A stretch of 64,000 nucleotides of DNA, from positions 248,001 to 312,000 of the forward strand of contig NZ_JACNEP010000004.1 of NCBI RefSeq assembly GCF_014270035.1, written 5' to 3'. The translations under genes were made by a program, and so were the position numbers. Within the stretch, counting starts at the first letter, position 1; every line of letters begins with the position of its first letter. Below, one piece after another: positions 8,580 through 16,701 of the stretch. Below the pieces are notes generated by a model, which saw only the letters and a list, made by a program, of their open reading frames with translations, searched no databases and was not told where the DNA came from. Source of the DNA: Neptunicella marina. GTDB taxonomy: Bacteria; Pseudomonadota; Gammaproteobacteria; Enterobacterales; Alteromonadaceae.

Positions 8580-9689
8580 ATGAAAATTACAGATATCCGT
8601 TTTGCGCGCTTGAGCGTACCGTTAATCACCCCGTTTAAAACCGCACTGCGTAGCGTAAGTAATATTGATGATTTAGTGGTGTTGGTCGAAACCGACGAAG
8701 GTGTCACTGGATATGGTTCTGCCCCTTCTACGCCAGTGATCACTGGCGACACTCATGGATCTATGTTGTTCATAATTGAGAACATCATAAAACCACAGCT
8801 CGTTGGTATGCCAGTTGATGAGTTACAAGCGATTGTTAGCAAAATCCAGAAAAGTGCAGTAAGCAATACCAGTGCAAAAGCCGCAGTGGAAATTGCAGTC
8901 TATGACTTGTGGGCTAAATCACTAAATGCCCCGTTAAACACACTGCTCGGTGGCGGGCCTGCTACGTTGAAAACGGATGTTACCATTAGCGTTAATCCGG
9001 TGAATGAAATGGTAGCTGACAGCGAGCGTGCAATTACCGATGGATTCGATGTACTTAAGATTAAAATTGGTAATGATATCGCTCAGGATATTGAGCGGGT
9101 TAAAGCCATTTATGAGGTGATTAAGGATCGCGCTATTATTCGTCTGGATGTGAATCAGGGCTGGACGGCTAAACAAACGGTTTATGCAGTAAATCAACTT
9201 GAAAACGCAGGGGTGGAACTGGAGCTGATTGAGCAACCGGTTAAAAGTCATGATATTGATGGAATGCGATTTGTTACTCAGCGCGTTAATACTCCTGTGA
9301 TGGCTGACGAAAGTGCTTTCTCTCCGCGTCAGGTTATTGAACTGCTTGAAACCGGAGCCGCAGATATTATCAATATTAAATTGATGAAGACGGGAGGGTT
9401 GTCCAACGCGCTTAAAATCGCTGATATTGCTTCCTCCTATCAGGCGGAATGCATGATAGGTTGTATGCTCGAAGGCAGTATCGGGGTTGCTGCGGCCGCT
9501 CATCTGGCTTCAGCGCGTTCTCAGGTAATTAATAAAATTGATCTGGATGGCCCGGCACTAGGCAAATTTGATCCTGTGCAAGGCGGCGCCACATTTAATA
9601 AATCACTGATAGAGCTGGGACGCGGGCCTGGACTGGGCATTGAATCCATTGAAGGTTTACAACCACTAGTGAATGGAGTTTGGCAATGA
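8580..9689 (+). CDS. Dipeptide (L-Ala-D/L-Glu) epimerase, enolase superfamily
   Basis: A 369-residue member of the enolase superfamily, muconate-lactonising-enzyme subgroup. The acid-base lysines are visible: K160-x-K162 (LKIKIG) and K267 (INIKLMKTGG). Metal ligands are in RLDVNQ, IEQP and ADES. Dipeptide epimerases of the YcjG/YkfB type convert the murein dipeptide L-Ala-D-Glu to L-Ala-L-Glu so that ordinary peptidases can use it. The ATG has an AGGATA ribosome binding site inside the tail of the NlpC/P60 gene. Its stop overlaps the next start (ATGA). Other members of the superfamily use different dipeptides, so substrate assignment rests mainly on the neighbours. Confidence 0.82.
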   Translation: MKITDIRFARLSVPLITPFKTALRSVSNIDDLVVLVETDEGVTGYGSAPSTPVITGDTHGSMLFIIENIIKPQLVGMPVDELQAIVSKIQKSAVSNTSAKAAVEIAVYDLWAKSLNAPLNTLLGGGPATLKTDVTISVNPVNEMVADSERAITDGFDVLKIKIGNDIAQDIERVKAIYEVIKDRAIIRLDVNQGWTAKQTVYAVNQLENAGVELELIEQPVKSHDIDGMRFVTQRVNTPVMADESAFSPRQVIELLETGAADIINIKLMKTGGLSNALKIADIASSYQAECMIGCMLEGSIGVAAAAHLASARSQVINKIDLDGPALGKFDPVQGGATFNKSLIELGRGPGLGIESIEGLQPLVNGVWQ

Positions 9690-10441
9690 AAATTATGCAA
9701 AAAATGTTATTGAGTTTGTCACTGGCAATGGTGTCTCAGTTCAGTGTTGCTGATTTTTCGTCTCCGTTAAATCAGAATGATGTAAAACAATTAGTGGTAG
9801 CAGTATCCAATAATTGGGATGCAACCACTGCTACTTTGTATGCGTTTGAGAAACAACAGGGCAAATGGATTAAAAAAGACCTGACCTCTGAGGTCAACCT
9901 TGGCAGAACCGGTTTAGCCTGGGGGTTAGGTTTGCATCCAAAACAGCAAGGTCAGTACAAAAAAGAAGGTGATGGCAAAGCGCCTGCAGGAATTTTTGAA
10001 CTAGGCACTGCTTTTGGATACTTACAACACGTAAATACGCATATGCCATATCAGCAAATGCAGGCTGGTAATTACTGTATGGACGTAAAAGGTTCGCCTT
10101 ATTACAACCAGATAGTCGATGAAGCCAGTGTTGGAGCTGATGCGGTTAAAGCGTCATCTGAACCTATGCGTCTGGATATACATAAAAACCTTCCTATATA
10201 TAAAAAAGGGCTGGTAGTTATGCATAATGCTGAGAATATTAACGGACAAGGAAGTTGTATTTTTATGCACTTGTGGAAAGGACAAGGTGTTCCTACCGCA
10301 GGTTGTACATCAATGCCGGAAACTGTGATGGATCGATTGTTAGCCTGGCTGGATAAATCTCAACATCCTCTTTATGTGGCACTGCCGCAGAAACAATATC
10401 AAGCCAAAAAACAAGCCTGGTCGTTACCTGACGTTAATTAA
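9686..10441 (+). CDS. YkuD-family L,D-transpeptidase-like protein
   Basis: A 251-residue exported protein (signal peptide ending near SVA). Its C-terminal YkuD-like catalytic segment has H195 in FMHLW and C207 in TAGCTSM, with the usual spacing. Such enzymes act on the diaminopimelate side of murein stem peptides, as L,D-transpeptidases or L,D-carboxypeptidases. Here a role in trimming scavenged peptides is more likely than cross-linking, given the company. I chose the ATG at 9686, which shares ATGA with the stop of the epimerase and has GGAG seven bases upstream, over a TTG two codons earlier. A GC-rich hairpin follows the gene. Confidence 0.78.
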   Translation: MKIMQKMLLSLSLAMVSQFSVADFSSPLNQNDVKQLVVAVSNNWDATTATLYAFEKQQGKWIKKDLTSEVNLGRTGLAWGLGLHPKQQGQYKKEGDGKAPAGIFELGTAFGYLQHVNTHMPYQQMQAGNYCMDVKGSPYYNQIVDEASVGADAVKASSEPMRLDIHKNLPIYKKGLVVMHNAENINGQGSCIFMHLWKGQGVPTAGCTSMPETVMDRLLAWLDKSQHPLYVALPQKQYQAKKQAWSLPDVN

Positions 10442-10481
10442 GCGTTTTTAGACTGGGTCCAATCCTTTACTGGTCAGAGCA

Positions 10482-10509
10482 TGCCCTTGCGCCATAAGGC
10501 GCAGGGGCA
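10482..10509 (+). terminator. GC-rich hairpin after the ykuD-like gene
   Basis: The arms TGCCCTTGCGCC / GGCGCAGGGGCA (one T-G pair) flank a 4-base loop. It is followed by six A rather than T, so it is an atypical terminator or an mRNA-end stabiliser. Confidence 0.45.
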
Positions 10510-10600
10510 AAAAATTTATTCGTTACATTCGATTGTTATTGGCGATAAATAAAGTTGTGTTTTTAGTAAGTTCGTTATATAAAATTCATATTGTTGTAAT

Positions 10601-10633
10601 TTATTCAGAATAACTTATTCTTATCGGTATAAT
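10601..10633 (+). promoter_or_regulatory. Promoter region of the MurNAc operon with TTATTC palindrome
   Basis: A perfect TATAAT lies at 10628-10633. Around the expected -35 is the palindrome TTATTCAGAATAA (10601-10613), followed by TTATTCTT (10615-10622). The same TATTCTT word recurs before other units of this locus, making it a candidate operator. The factor is not known; the MurR-like regulator at 15596 is the obvious suspect. Confidence 0.45.
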
Positions 10634-10664
10634 CTGATACTGAATTAAAGTTTGAGGAGTGAGC

Positions 10665-12251
10665 GTGGGTTCACACTATAGCGGCCTCGATTGGGCTGTG
10701 TTTGTCGCTTATGGTTTATTAATTGTCTTAACCGGCTGGTTTTTCAATCGCCAGCGGGCTGCTAATAGTCAGGACTACTTTCTGGGCGGCAACCAAATGC
10801 CCACGTGGATTGTGGCTATTTCAGTGCTGGCAACGTCGCAATCAGCGGCCACTTTTATTGGTGGTCCGGATCAGGGATATCAGGGTGACTTATCTTACCT
10901 TGCGACCAATATCGGAGCATTAATAGCGGTTTTATTTGTAGCCAAGGTACTTATTCCCAAATTTTACCAGTACAAGGTTTATACCGTGTATGAACTGCTG
11001 GAAAAACGCATGGGCACCAGCGCTAAACGGCAAGCAGGATTAATGTATTTATTTGGTCGGGTGTTTGCCAGTGGCGCGCGTTTGTATATGGCTGCAATTG
11101 CTGTGTCGATGATTCTTTTTGGTGATATTGCCCCCGGTAGCGTTATAAGTGCAACTGTAATTCTTGCTGCAGTTGGGGTGCTTTACACCGTGTTTGGCGG
11201 GATCCGTACTGTTATCTACAGTGATGTTGTGCAATGTGGTGTTTATGTGAGCGCGGCCATCTGCGTGATCTACTTTTTACTTAAAGCTATTCCGGCCGAT
11301 ATGTCGCAAATTATTAATGTGTTACAGCATCCGGCAGCAGACGCACCTTCTAAACTGGCGTTGTTTAAATTTAACTGGGATTTCAGCGCGTCAGGCGTGT
11401 TTAACATGGCCTCGGTTTTAACTGGATTTGTACTGTTGAATATTGCTGCGTTTGGTCTGGATCAGGATATGACCCAACGCGTACTGACCTGTAAAAGCGC
11501 TAAAGACGGCAGCAAAGCAATGCTTATGTCTATTGTGATGGTCGTTCCGGTAATGTTTTTGTTTATTGTCATTGGTTTGCTGCTTTTCATTTTTTATCAG
11601 CGTCCTGACATCATGTTAGGTAATGAAATGGCGGTAAATCAGGAGTTTAATGGCGAAAAAATTACCATTTTTATGTATTACGTACTGAATGAAATCCCTG
11701 CTGGTGTTAAAGGTCTGGTCACCATAGGCATTATTGCGGCGGCCCTCTCAACATTAAACTCAGGGTTGAATTCCATGTCGTCTGTATTGATTCAGGATAT
11801 TTATCGTCCGTGGCTGGCGAAAAATAATCAGCAACGCGATGAACATCATTTTGTTAAAGCCGGTCAGGCTGGCATGGTGATAGTGTCAATTGCACTGGGT
11901 AGTATGGCTGTGCTTTGTTATTACTGGCAGCAATATACTGAAATGCCGTTGTTAAAGTTTGCCTTAAGTGTGATGGTCTTTTCGTATAGTGGATTACTGG
12001 GTGTGTATTTTACGGCGCTCTTTACTCAGCGTGGTAGCCAGCGCTCGGTATTGGCGGCATTAATTGTTGGTTTCCTCGTAACCCTGGCATTCCAGCCTTA
12101 TGTGATGCAATTTCTGTTACCTGCAGAGTGGCAGATTAATCTTGGTTTTACCTGGCAACTTTGCATCGGTACATTAATTTCATTTCTGGTCTGTGTATCG
12201 GGCAACAGTGATGATGAAAACCGCAATATGTTCAAAGCCGGAGCACAATAA
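10665..12251 (+). CDS. Sodium:solute symporter (SSS family), probable MurNAc/aminosugar importer
   Basis: A 528-residue, roughly 13-helix inner-membrane transporter of the SSS family. It has the family pattern GGNQMPTW then SVLATSQSAATFIGG near residues 38-65. It is first in an operon with a BadF-type sugar kinase and murQ. That order is the same as murT-murK-murQ of Tannerella forsythia, where the first protein is a MurNAc transporter, so import of unphosphorylated MurNAc is inferred. I chose the GTG at 10665 because GAGGAG ends five bases upstream; an earlier in-frame GTG overlaps that ribosome binding site. The next gene starts two bases after its stop. Confidence 0.82.
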   Translation: MGSHYSGLDWAVFVAYGLLIVLTGWFFNRQRAANSQDYFLGGNQMPTWIVAISVLATSQSAATFIGGPDQGYQGDLSYLATNIGALIAVLFVAKVLIPKFYQYKVYTVYELLEKRMGTSAKRQAGLMYLFGRVFASGARLYMAAIAVSMILFGDIAPGSVISATVILAAVGVLYTVFGGIRTVIYSDVVQCGVYVSAAICVIYFLLKAIPADMSQIINVLQHPAADAPSKLALFKFNWDFSASGVFNMASVLTGFVLLNIAAFGLDQDMTQRVLTCKSAKDGSKAMLMSIVMVVPVMFLFIVIGLLLFIFYQRPDIMLGNEMAVNQEFNGEKITIFMYYVLNEIPAGVKGLVTIGIIAAALSTLNSGLNSMSSVLIQDIYRPWLAKNNQQRDEHHFVKAGQAGMVIVSIALGSMAVLCYYWQQYTEMPLLKFALSVMVFSYSGLLGVYFTALFTQRGSQRSVLAALIVGFLVTLAFQPYVMQFLLPAEWQINLGFTWQLCIGTLISFLVCVSGNSDDENRNMFKAGAQ

Positions 12252-12253
12252 GT

Positions 12254-13159
12254 ATGCGGCAACCTGAATACATATTGGGTGTGGATGGTGGTGGCACTAA
12301 AACCATCGGTCGTATGGTGCACATCGCGTCAGGCAGGATGTGGGAACAAAAATCAGGTCCGTCATCACTAACTAATGACTTTTCTTCTGCAGTGTCAGTT
12401 ATTCAAACATTAGTTAAGCAATTATGTTTGCAAAGCCAGGCAACAGTGCAGCAAACGGCTGCCGTTATGGGGCTGGCTGGTGGTGGCAGTCCGGAACGTG
12501 CGGCAAGCTTACAAACCGCACTGGCATTATCTTTTGACGATTTATTTATTTGCAATGATGCTCGCACGTCACTGTTTGGAGCCAACAAGGGACAACCTAT
12601 CGCGATGGTTGCACTTGGCACAGGGTCGGTAGGTGCGCGTTTGGATGCAGATGGACAAACATCCTTTTTTGGTGGCTGGGGATTTGCTGCCGGGGATGAA
12701 GGTGGCGGAGCAAAACTAGGATTGCACGCTGTCAAATGTGCGCTGACTGAGATTGATCGTTATGCTCAGTTGCGCAGTCGTCTGGCCAGAGCGCTGGGTG
12801 ACAAAATTGGTGATAACCGCAAGGATATCCTTAACTGGTTATCAGTAGCCACACCCACAGACTACGCACAGTTTTCTCATTTGGTATTTGAGTATGCTGG
12901 TGATTGTCCTGTGGCCAGTAACATTGTTCTTATTCACAGCCAGCAGGTTGAACAGCTTATTTCAACTACATTAGGTGATACGCAATTATCGCTGGTGATG
13001 CTGGGCGGGTTAGCAAAACCCAGCCAGTCTTTTCTTTCAAGTCAATGTCTTGAGCGGTTAGTGGAACCCCTTGGGACGGCATTAGATGGTGCCTGTCTGC
13101 TCGCTGAAAAGCGTGCTGAACAGCGTATCGATAGCGGAGTAACAGGTAATGCCAGTTAA
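12254..13159 (+). CDS. murK: BadF/BadG-family N-acetylhexosamine (MurNAc/GlcNAc) kinase, MurK-like
   Basis: A 301-residue ASKHA-fold kinase. The phosphate loop GVDGGGTKT is at residues 9-17, with [10 protein letters not shown] and [16 protein letters not shown] downstream, as in N-acetylglucosamine kinases of the BadF/BadG/BcrA/BcrD family. MurK of Clostridium and Tannerella belongs to this family and phosphorylates MurNAc. Placement between a symporter and murQ (whose start overlaps this stop by 11 bases) makes MurNAc-6-phosphate production the likely job, with GlcNAc as a possible second substrate. The sequence alone cannot separate the two substrates. Confidence 0.8.
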   Translation: MRQPEYILGVDGGGTKTIGRMVHIASGRMWEQKSGPSSLTNDFSSAVSVIQTLVKQLCLQSQATVQQTAAVMGLAGGGSPERAASLQTALALSFDDLFICNDARTSLFGANKGQPIAMVALGTGSVGARLDADGQTSFFGGWGFAAGDEGGGAKLGLHAVKCALTEIDRYAQLRSRLARALGDKIGDNRKDILNWLSVATPTDYAQFSHLVFEYAGDCPVASNIVLIHSQQVEQLISTTLGDTQLSLVMLGGLAKPSQSFLSSQCLERLVEPLGTALDGACLLAEKRAEQRIDSGVTGNAS

Positions 13160-14093
13160 GCATTCAAATAAACAGTCAGTGTTGTTAGAAGAACTGAACT
13201 ATATCGTATCGGAAGGACAAAACCCGGATACGCTTGATATTGATCTTCTCGATAGTATTTCTATTTTAAAGAAACTCAATGATGAAGATCAGAAAGTCCC
13301 CTTTGCCGTCAGACAAATTTTACCCGATATCGCTAAAGCGGTGGATGCGATTGTGCAAGCCTTTGCCAATGGCGGCCGTTTGATTTATATCGGAGCAGGA
13401 ACCAGCGGCCGTTTAGGGGTGTTGGATGCAGTGGAGTGTCCTCCCACCTTTAGTGTGACTGACGAACAAGTGGTTGGTATTCTGGCCGGTGGTGAATCTG
13501 CCATGTTTAAAGCGGTTGAAGGTGCAGAAGATGATATGCAACTGGCGCTGGATGATTTAAAACAACGCAGGTTATCCAGTAAAGATGTATTGGTGGGAAT
13601 AGCTGCCAGCGGACGCACACCTTATGTCATTTCAGCGCTGGCCTATGCGCGTGAGGTAGGGGCGACATCGGTGGGGGTTACCTGTAACCCCGATTCCGCG
13701 GTGGTTAACGATGCTGACATCGGATTGTGTGCTGTTGTGGGCGCAGAGGCGTTGACAGGTTCTACGCGGTTAAAATCCGGCAGTGCACAAAAACTTATCC
13801 TGAATATGTTAACTACCGCCAGCATGATACGCTCTGGTAAGAGTTATCAAAATTTGATGGTTGATGTAAATGCGACCAATGAAAAGCTTGCAGCACGTGC
13901 CATTCGTATCGTAATGCAAGCGACAGGATGCGATGCGGACACCGCAAAAGCCGCGTTACATCAGGCGAATGATAAAGCCAAACTGGCTATTTTGATGGTA
14001 TTAACAGGAGTGGATGCAAAACAGGGGGAAAGTATGTTGCTCGGTTGTCATGGATTCCTGCGCAAAGCCGTGGAGGCCTCGGAAAAATCATGA
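13149..14093 (+). CDS. murQ: N-acetylmuramic acid 6-phosphate etherase MurQ
   Basis: A 314-residue SIS-domain protein, slightly longer than E. coli MurQ. It shows the family signatures [20 protein letters not shown] and [16 protein letters not shown] near residues 78-130, and [13 protein letters not shown] near 207. MurQ cleaves the lactyl ether of MurNAc-6-phosphate to give GlcNAc-6-phosphate and D-lactate in the cytoplasm. The upstream kinase would supply substrate, and the Fe-S D-lactate dehydrogenase at 16702 could use the lactate. The C-terminal region beyond the SIS domain matches the small helical domain of the family. Its stop overlaps the start of the NamZ gene. Confidence 0.96.
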   Translation: MPVKHSNKQSVLLEELNYIVSEGQNPDTLDIDLLDSISILKKLNDEDQKVPFAVRQILPDIAKAVDAIVQAFANGGRLIYIGAGTSGRLGVLDAVECPPTFSVTDEQVVGILAGGESAMFKAVEGAEDDMQLALDDLKQRRLSSKDVLVGIAASGRTPYVISALAYAREVGATSVGVTCNPDSAVVNDADIGLCAVVGAEALTGSTRLKSGSAQKLILNMLTTASMIRSGKSYQNLMVDVNATNEKLAARAIRIVMQATGCDADTAKAALHQANDKAKLAILMVLTGVDAKQGESMLLGCHGFLRKAVEASEKS

Positions 14094-15283
14094 TGCGTCA
14101 ATTTACCTTTAGTGTCTGTTTAATGTTTGCCATGTTGCTGGGTATCAGTGGTTGTGTATCAACATCCGATACAAAGCAAAATGAAATCCAGGTGGGGGCC
14201 AGCCAGCCTGAGCTTTACATGCCCATGCTACAAGGTAAAAAAGTGGGATTGGTGGTTAATCAGACTTCACGGGTAGGCAAACAGCATCTGGTTGACTATC
14301 TGCAATCCAAAGGTGTGGACATTCGATTTGTCTTCGCTCCTGAACATGGCTTTCGTGGTGATCATGATGCCGGTGCTCATGTCGATAATGCGATTGATCA
14401 GGCGACAGGGATCCCGGTTATTTCCATATATGGAAAAAACAAAAAGCCTGACCCTTTTTTAATGCAGCAACTGGATGTGGTGATTTTTGATATTCAGGAT
14501 GTCGGGGTACGTTTTTACACTTTTATCAGTTCAATGCATTACATGATGGAAGCGGCGGCTGATGCTGGTATCAAATTTATGGTATTTGATCGCCCTAATC
14601 CCAATGGTAAATACGTTGATGGCCCCATTCTGGAACCAGAATTCCGCTCTTTTGTCGGCATGCATCCTATTCCTGTGTTGCATGGGATGACATTGGGTGA
14701 AATGGCACAAATGATCAGGGGTGAACATTGGTTGGATACTGATAAGTCACTTGACTTAACGGTTATCCCCGTTGCTAACTATCGTCGTGAAATGGCCTAT
14801 TCGTTGCCAGTTAAACCCAGTCCTAACCTGCCCAACGATCAGTCAATTCAGTTATATCCTTCATTGTGCTTTTTTGAGGCAACACCCGTTAGCATTGGGC
14901 GTGGCACCGACTTTCCGTTTCAGGTAATTGGTCACGATGAGGTTCATGTAGGCAGTTTTGAGTTTAGCCCGCGCTCTATCGCTGGTGCTGCCAGCCATCC
15001 TAAACTGGAAGGTAAGCAGGCAACAGGCCAGGATTTACGACACAGCGAAATTGCCGGATTGGATTTGCAGCCTTTATTGCAATGGTCAAAAGCGTTTGAT
15101 GAAAAAGGCCTGACTTTTTTCACCCGTGCCAGCTTTATGGATAAATTAGCCGGTACCGATAAACTGCGTTTAGCCATAGAACAGGGTACCAGCATGCAGG
15201 CCCTGCATCAGCAATGGCAGGACGGAATTGCTCAATTCCGTCAACAACGCCAACCTTATTTGCTTTATCCTGACTACCCTTAA
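14090..15283 (+). CDS. namZ: Exo-beta-N-acetylmuramidase NamZ (DUF1343, GH171), lipoprotein
   Basis: A 397-residue lipoprotein: the signal ends LGISGC with the lipidated cysteine at 22. The DUF1343 signatures are present, including [24 protein letters not shown] and [11 protein letters not shown]. Bacillus subtilis NamZ, of this family, removes non-reducing MurNAc from murein chains. Export means it works in the periplasm or on the outer membrane. The ATG at 14090 overlaps the murQ stop; a frame 15 codons longer upstream would bury the signal peptide and is rejected. The gene ends the four-gene operon and is followed by a terminator. MurNAc released here would be imported by the symporter at 10665. 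Confidence 0.9.
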   Translation: MMRQFTFSVCLMFAMLLGISGCVSTSDTKQNEIQVGASQPELYMPMLQGKKVGLVVNQTSRVGKQHLVDYLQSKGVDIRFVFAPEHGFRGDHDAGAHVDNAIDQATGIPVISIYGKNKKPDPFLMQQLDVVIFDIQDVGVRFYTFISSMHYMMEAAADAGIKFMVFDRPNPNGKYVDGPILEPEFRSFVGMHPIPVLHGMTLGEMAQMIRGEHWLDTDKSLDLTVIPVANYRREMAYSLPVKPSPNLPNDQSIQLYPSLCFFEATPVSIGRGTDFPFQVIGHDEVHVGSFEFSPRSIAGAASHPKLEGKQATGQDLRHSEIAGLDLQPLLQWSKAFDEKGLTFFTRASFMDKLAGTDKLRLAIEQGTSMQALHQQWQDGIAQFRQQRQPYLLYPDYP

Positions 15284-15303
15284 AGGTCATTTAGGTCAAA
15301 AAT

Positions 15304-15332
15304 AAAAAAGCACAGCATATGCTGTGCTTTTT
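15304..15332. terminator. Bidirectional terminator after namZ
   Basis: The palindrome AAAAAGCACAGCAT / ATGCTGTGCTTTTT has A and T runs on both sides. It lies between the convergent namZ and pspC-like genes. Confidence 0.9.
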
Positions 15333-15357
15333 AAATGACAAAATGAATTGGTTTTAG

Positions 15358-15567
15358 TTAATGAGCCGATTCGGTATGTTTGGGTAAAATCCGCCAAAGT
15401 ACTAAATAGATGACTAAAGGAATGTCTCCAAATACCAGCGTTCCAACCACAAACGCGGCCTGAACGCCTCCCTTATTCCATCCATAATGCCTGGCAAGTC
15501 CGGCACAAATACCACCTGCGACAAAAGTGTCACCACGGGTAAGTTCTTTAGCGGATGTGGGATGCAT
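15358..15567 (-). CDS. Small PspC-domain membrane protein
   Basis: A 69-residue protein with a PspC domain: FVAGGICAGLARHYGW followed by a hydrophobic helix ending YLVLWRILPK. PspC domains are found in phage-shock and envelope-stress membrane proteins. The ribosome binding site is weak. It starts 28 bases after the stop of the RpiR regulator and is probably co-transcribed with it. A role in sensing envelope stress during murein metabolism is possible but speculative. Confidence 0.8.
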   Translation of the reverse strand: MHPTSAKELTRGDTFVAGGICAGLARHYGWNKGGVQAAFVVGTLVFGDIPLVIYLVLWRILPKHTESAH

Positions 15568-15595
15568 TGTCTTGTTCTGGCATAAATATCAACGA

Positions 15596-16447
15596 CTAAT
15601 CATTGGCATGGCGATAATCGCTTACCACCATATTGGTTTTTTCCAGTAGTTTACGGCCCTGACGAGAAGATTGTGTAATCGCGATAAACAGGATATCAAT
15701 CACAAATTCCTGACCCGTTCTGGCCAGGATCGATGACAGACGATGTGATTCATCTTCTGCAATGGAAAACAACTTTACATCTGCATGGCTTGAAACCGGT
15801 GTATCACCGTATTTGGTCAGTGATATGACCTTGCTGCCGTTTTTCTTGGCTTGCACTACCACCTCAGTGACTTCACGGGTGACACCCGATTCACTAATGG
15901 CAAATACCAAATCGTCTTTTGAAAAGGTGGCGACGTTAGCCAGTTGTGCATGACCATCGGGCTCAGCGATGGCTGCCATTCCCAGCTTTTGGAGTTTGTA
16001 GGAAAAATCCTTACCTACTAATGCAGAACCACCCAGTCCGCAAATTAATATGCGTTTGGCCGACTTGAGTAATTCGACCGCTTGCTCAAAGGCGTTAGCC
16101 TCGTTTAAATTTTTGGTTTCGGTCAGTACCGACATTTTGCTGGCGAGCAGTTTTTCTGCTATCTGCGATAAGCTGTCGTTAAGGGTGATTTTGCCATGTA
16201 AACGCGGCTCAGGTGATTCGTGATTAAGTGCATCTATCACGGCCAGTTTGAAGGTCGGATAACCTTTGTAGCCTAGTTTTTGTGCAAATTTAACCACGCT
16301 GGATTGACTAACATTAACTACCTTGGCCAGTTCAATTGACGATAGGTCACGAATGGCGTTAGGTGAGCTTAAAGTAAAGTCTGCCAATTTTGCTTCGCTG
16401 CGCGACAGGGATTTCCGTATTGCCTTTATTTTAACGAATGTTGTCAT
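15596..16447 (-). CDS. murR: RpiR/MurR-family transcriptional regulator
   Basis: A 283-residue regulator with an N-terminal RpiR helix-turn-helix (about residues 1-75, including VVNVSQSSVVKFAQKLGYKG) and a C-terminal SIS sugar-phosphate domain (about 125-260, ILICGLGGSALVGKDF). E. coli MurR belongs to this family and responds to MurNAc-6-phosphate. Its position between the murQ operon and the D-lactate dehydrogenase makes it the likely repressor of this locus. It is divergent from the dehydrogenase gene across 254 bases of AT-rich DNA. The MurR label is from context; other RpiR members bind other sugar phosphates. Confidence 0.8.
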   Translation of the reverse strand: MTTFVKIKAIRKSLSRSEAKLADFTLSSPNAIRDLSSIELAKVVNVSQSSVVKFAQKLGYKGYPTFKLAVIDALNHESPEPRLHGKITLNDSLSQIAEKLLASKMSVLTETKNLNEANAFEQAVELLKSAKRILICGLGGSALVGKDFSYKLQKLGMAAIAEPDGHAQLANVATFSKDDLVFAISESGVTREVTEVVVQAKKNGSKVISLTKYGDTPVSSHADVKLFSIAEDESHRLSSILARTGQEFVIDILFIAITQSSRQGRKLLEKTNMVVSDYRHAND

Positions 16448-16701
16448 AATCTATTCATACAATAATAATTTATTCGGTTGACTATATAACATTAATTTTT
16501 ATCGATTTGCCAGTTTAGTATTGTTATTTATTGAATATTGGTTGAATTTTTTGCAACCTGATTAGGTTAGATTAATAATTTTTGGTTATAAAAATAAAGT
16601 ATTCGTATTTGTGTTATTTGATAAAATAAAAAAATCATAACTATTCGCTGGCTATTCTTATTCCAAACGAAAATTGATCAGCATCAGAGTGGGAGCTGCA
16701 T
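16448..16701. promoter_or_regulatory. Divergent promoter region, murR-like gene / D-lactate dehydrogenase
   Basis: 254 very AT-rich bases between divergent starts. TATTCTT occurs at 16653-16659 and several ATTC/GAAT words are scattered through it, resembling the motif before other units of this locus. No clean single operator was identified. Confidence 0.4.

Noticed and set aside
8934-9503. 189-codon open frame on the minus strand inside the dipeptide epimerase gene
   Set aside because: It lies wholly within a gene with clear active-site residues, has no ribosome binding site and shows no protein-like domain. It is a shadow frame.
14045-14089. Longer start for NamZ, 15 codons upstream
   Set aside because: It would overlap murQ further and place charged residues before the lipoprotein signal. 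The ATG at 14090 fits the ATGA overlap and signal peptide.
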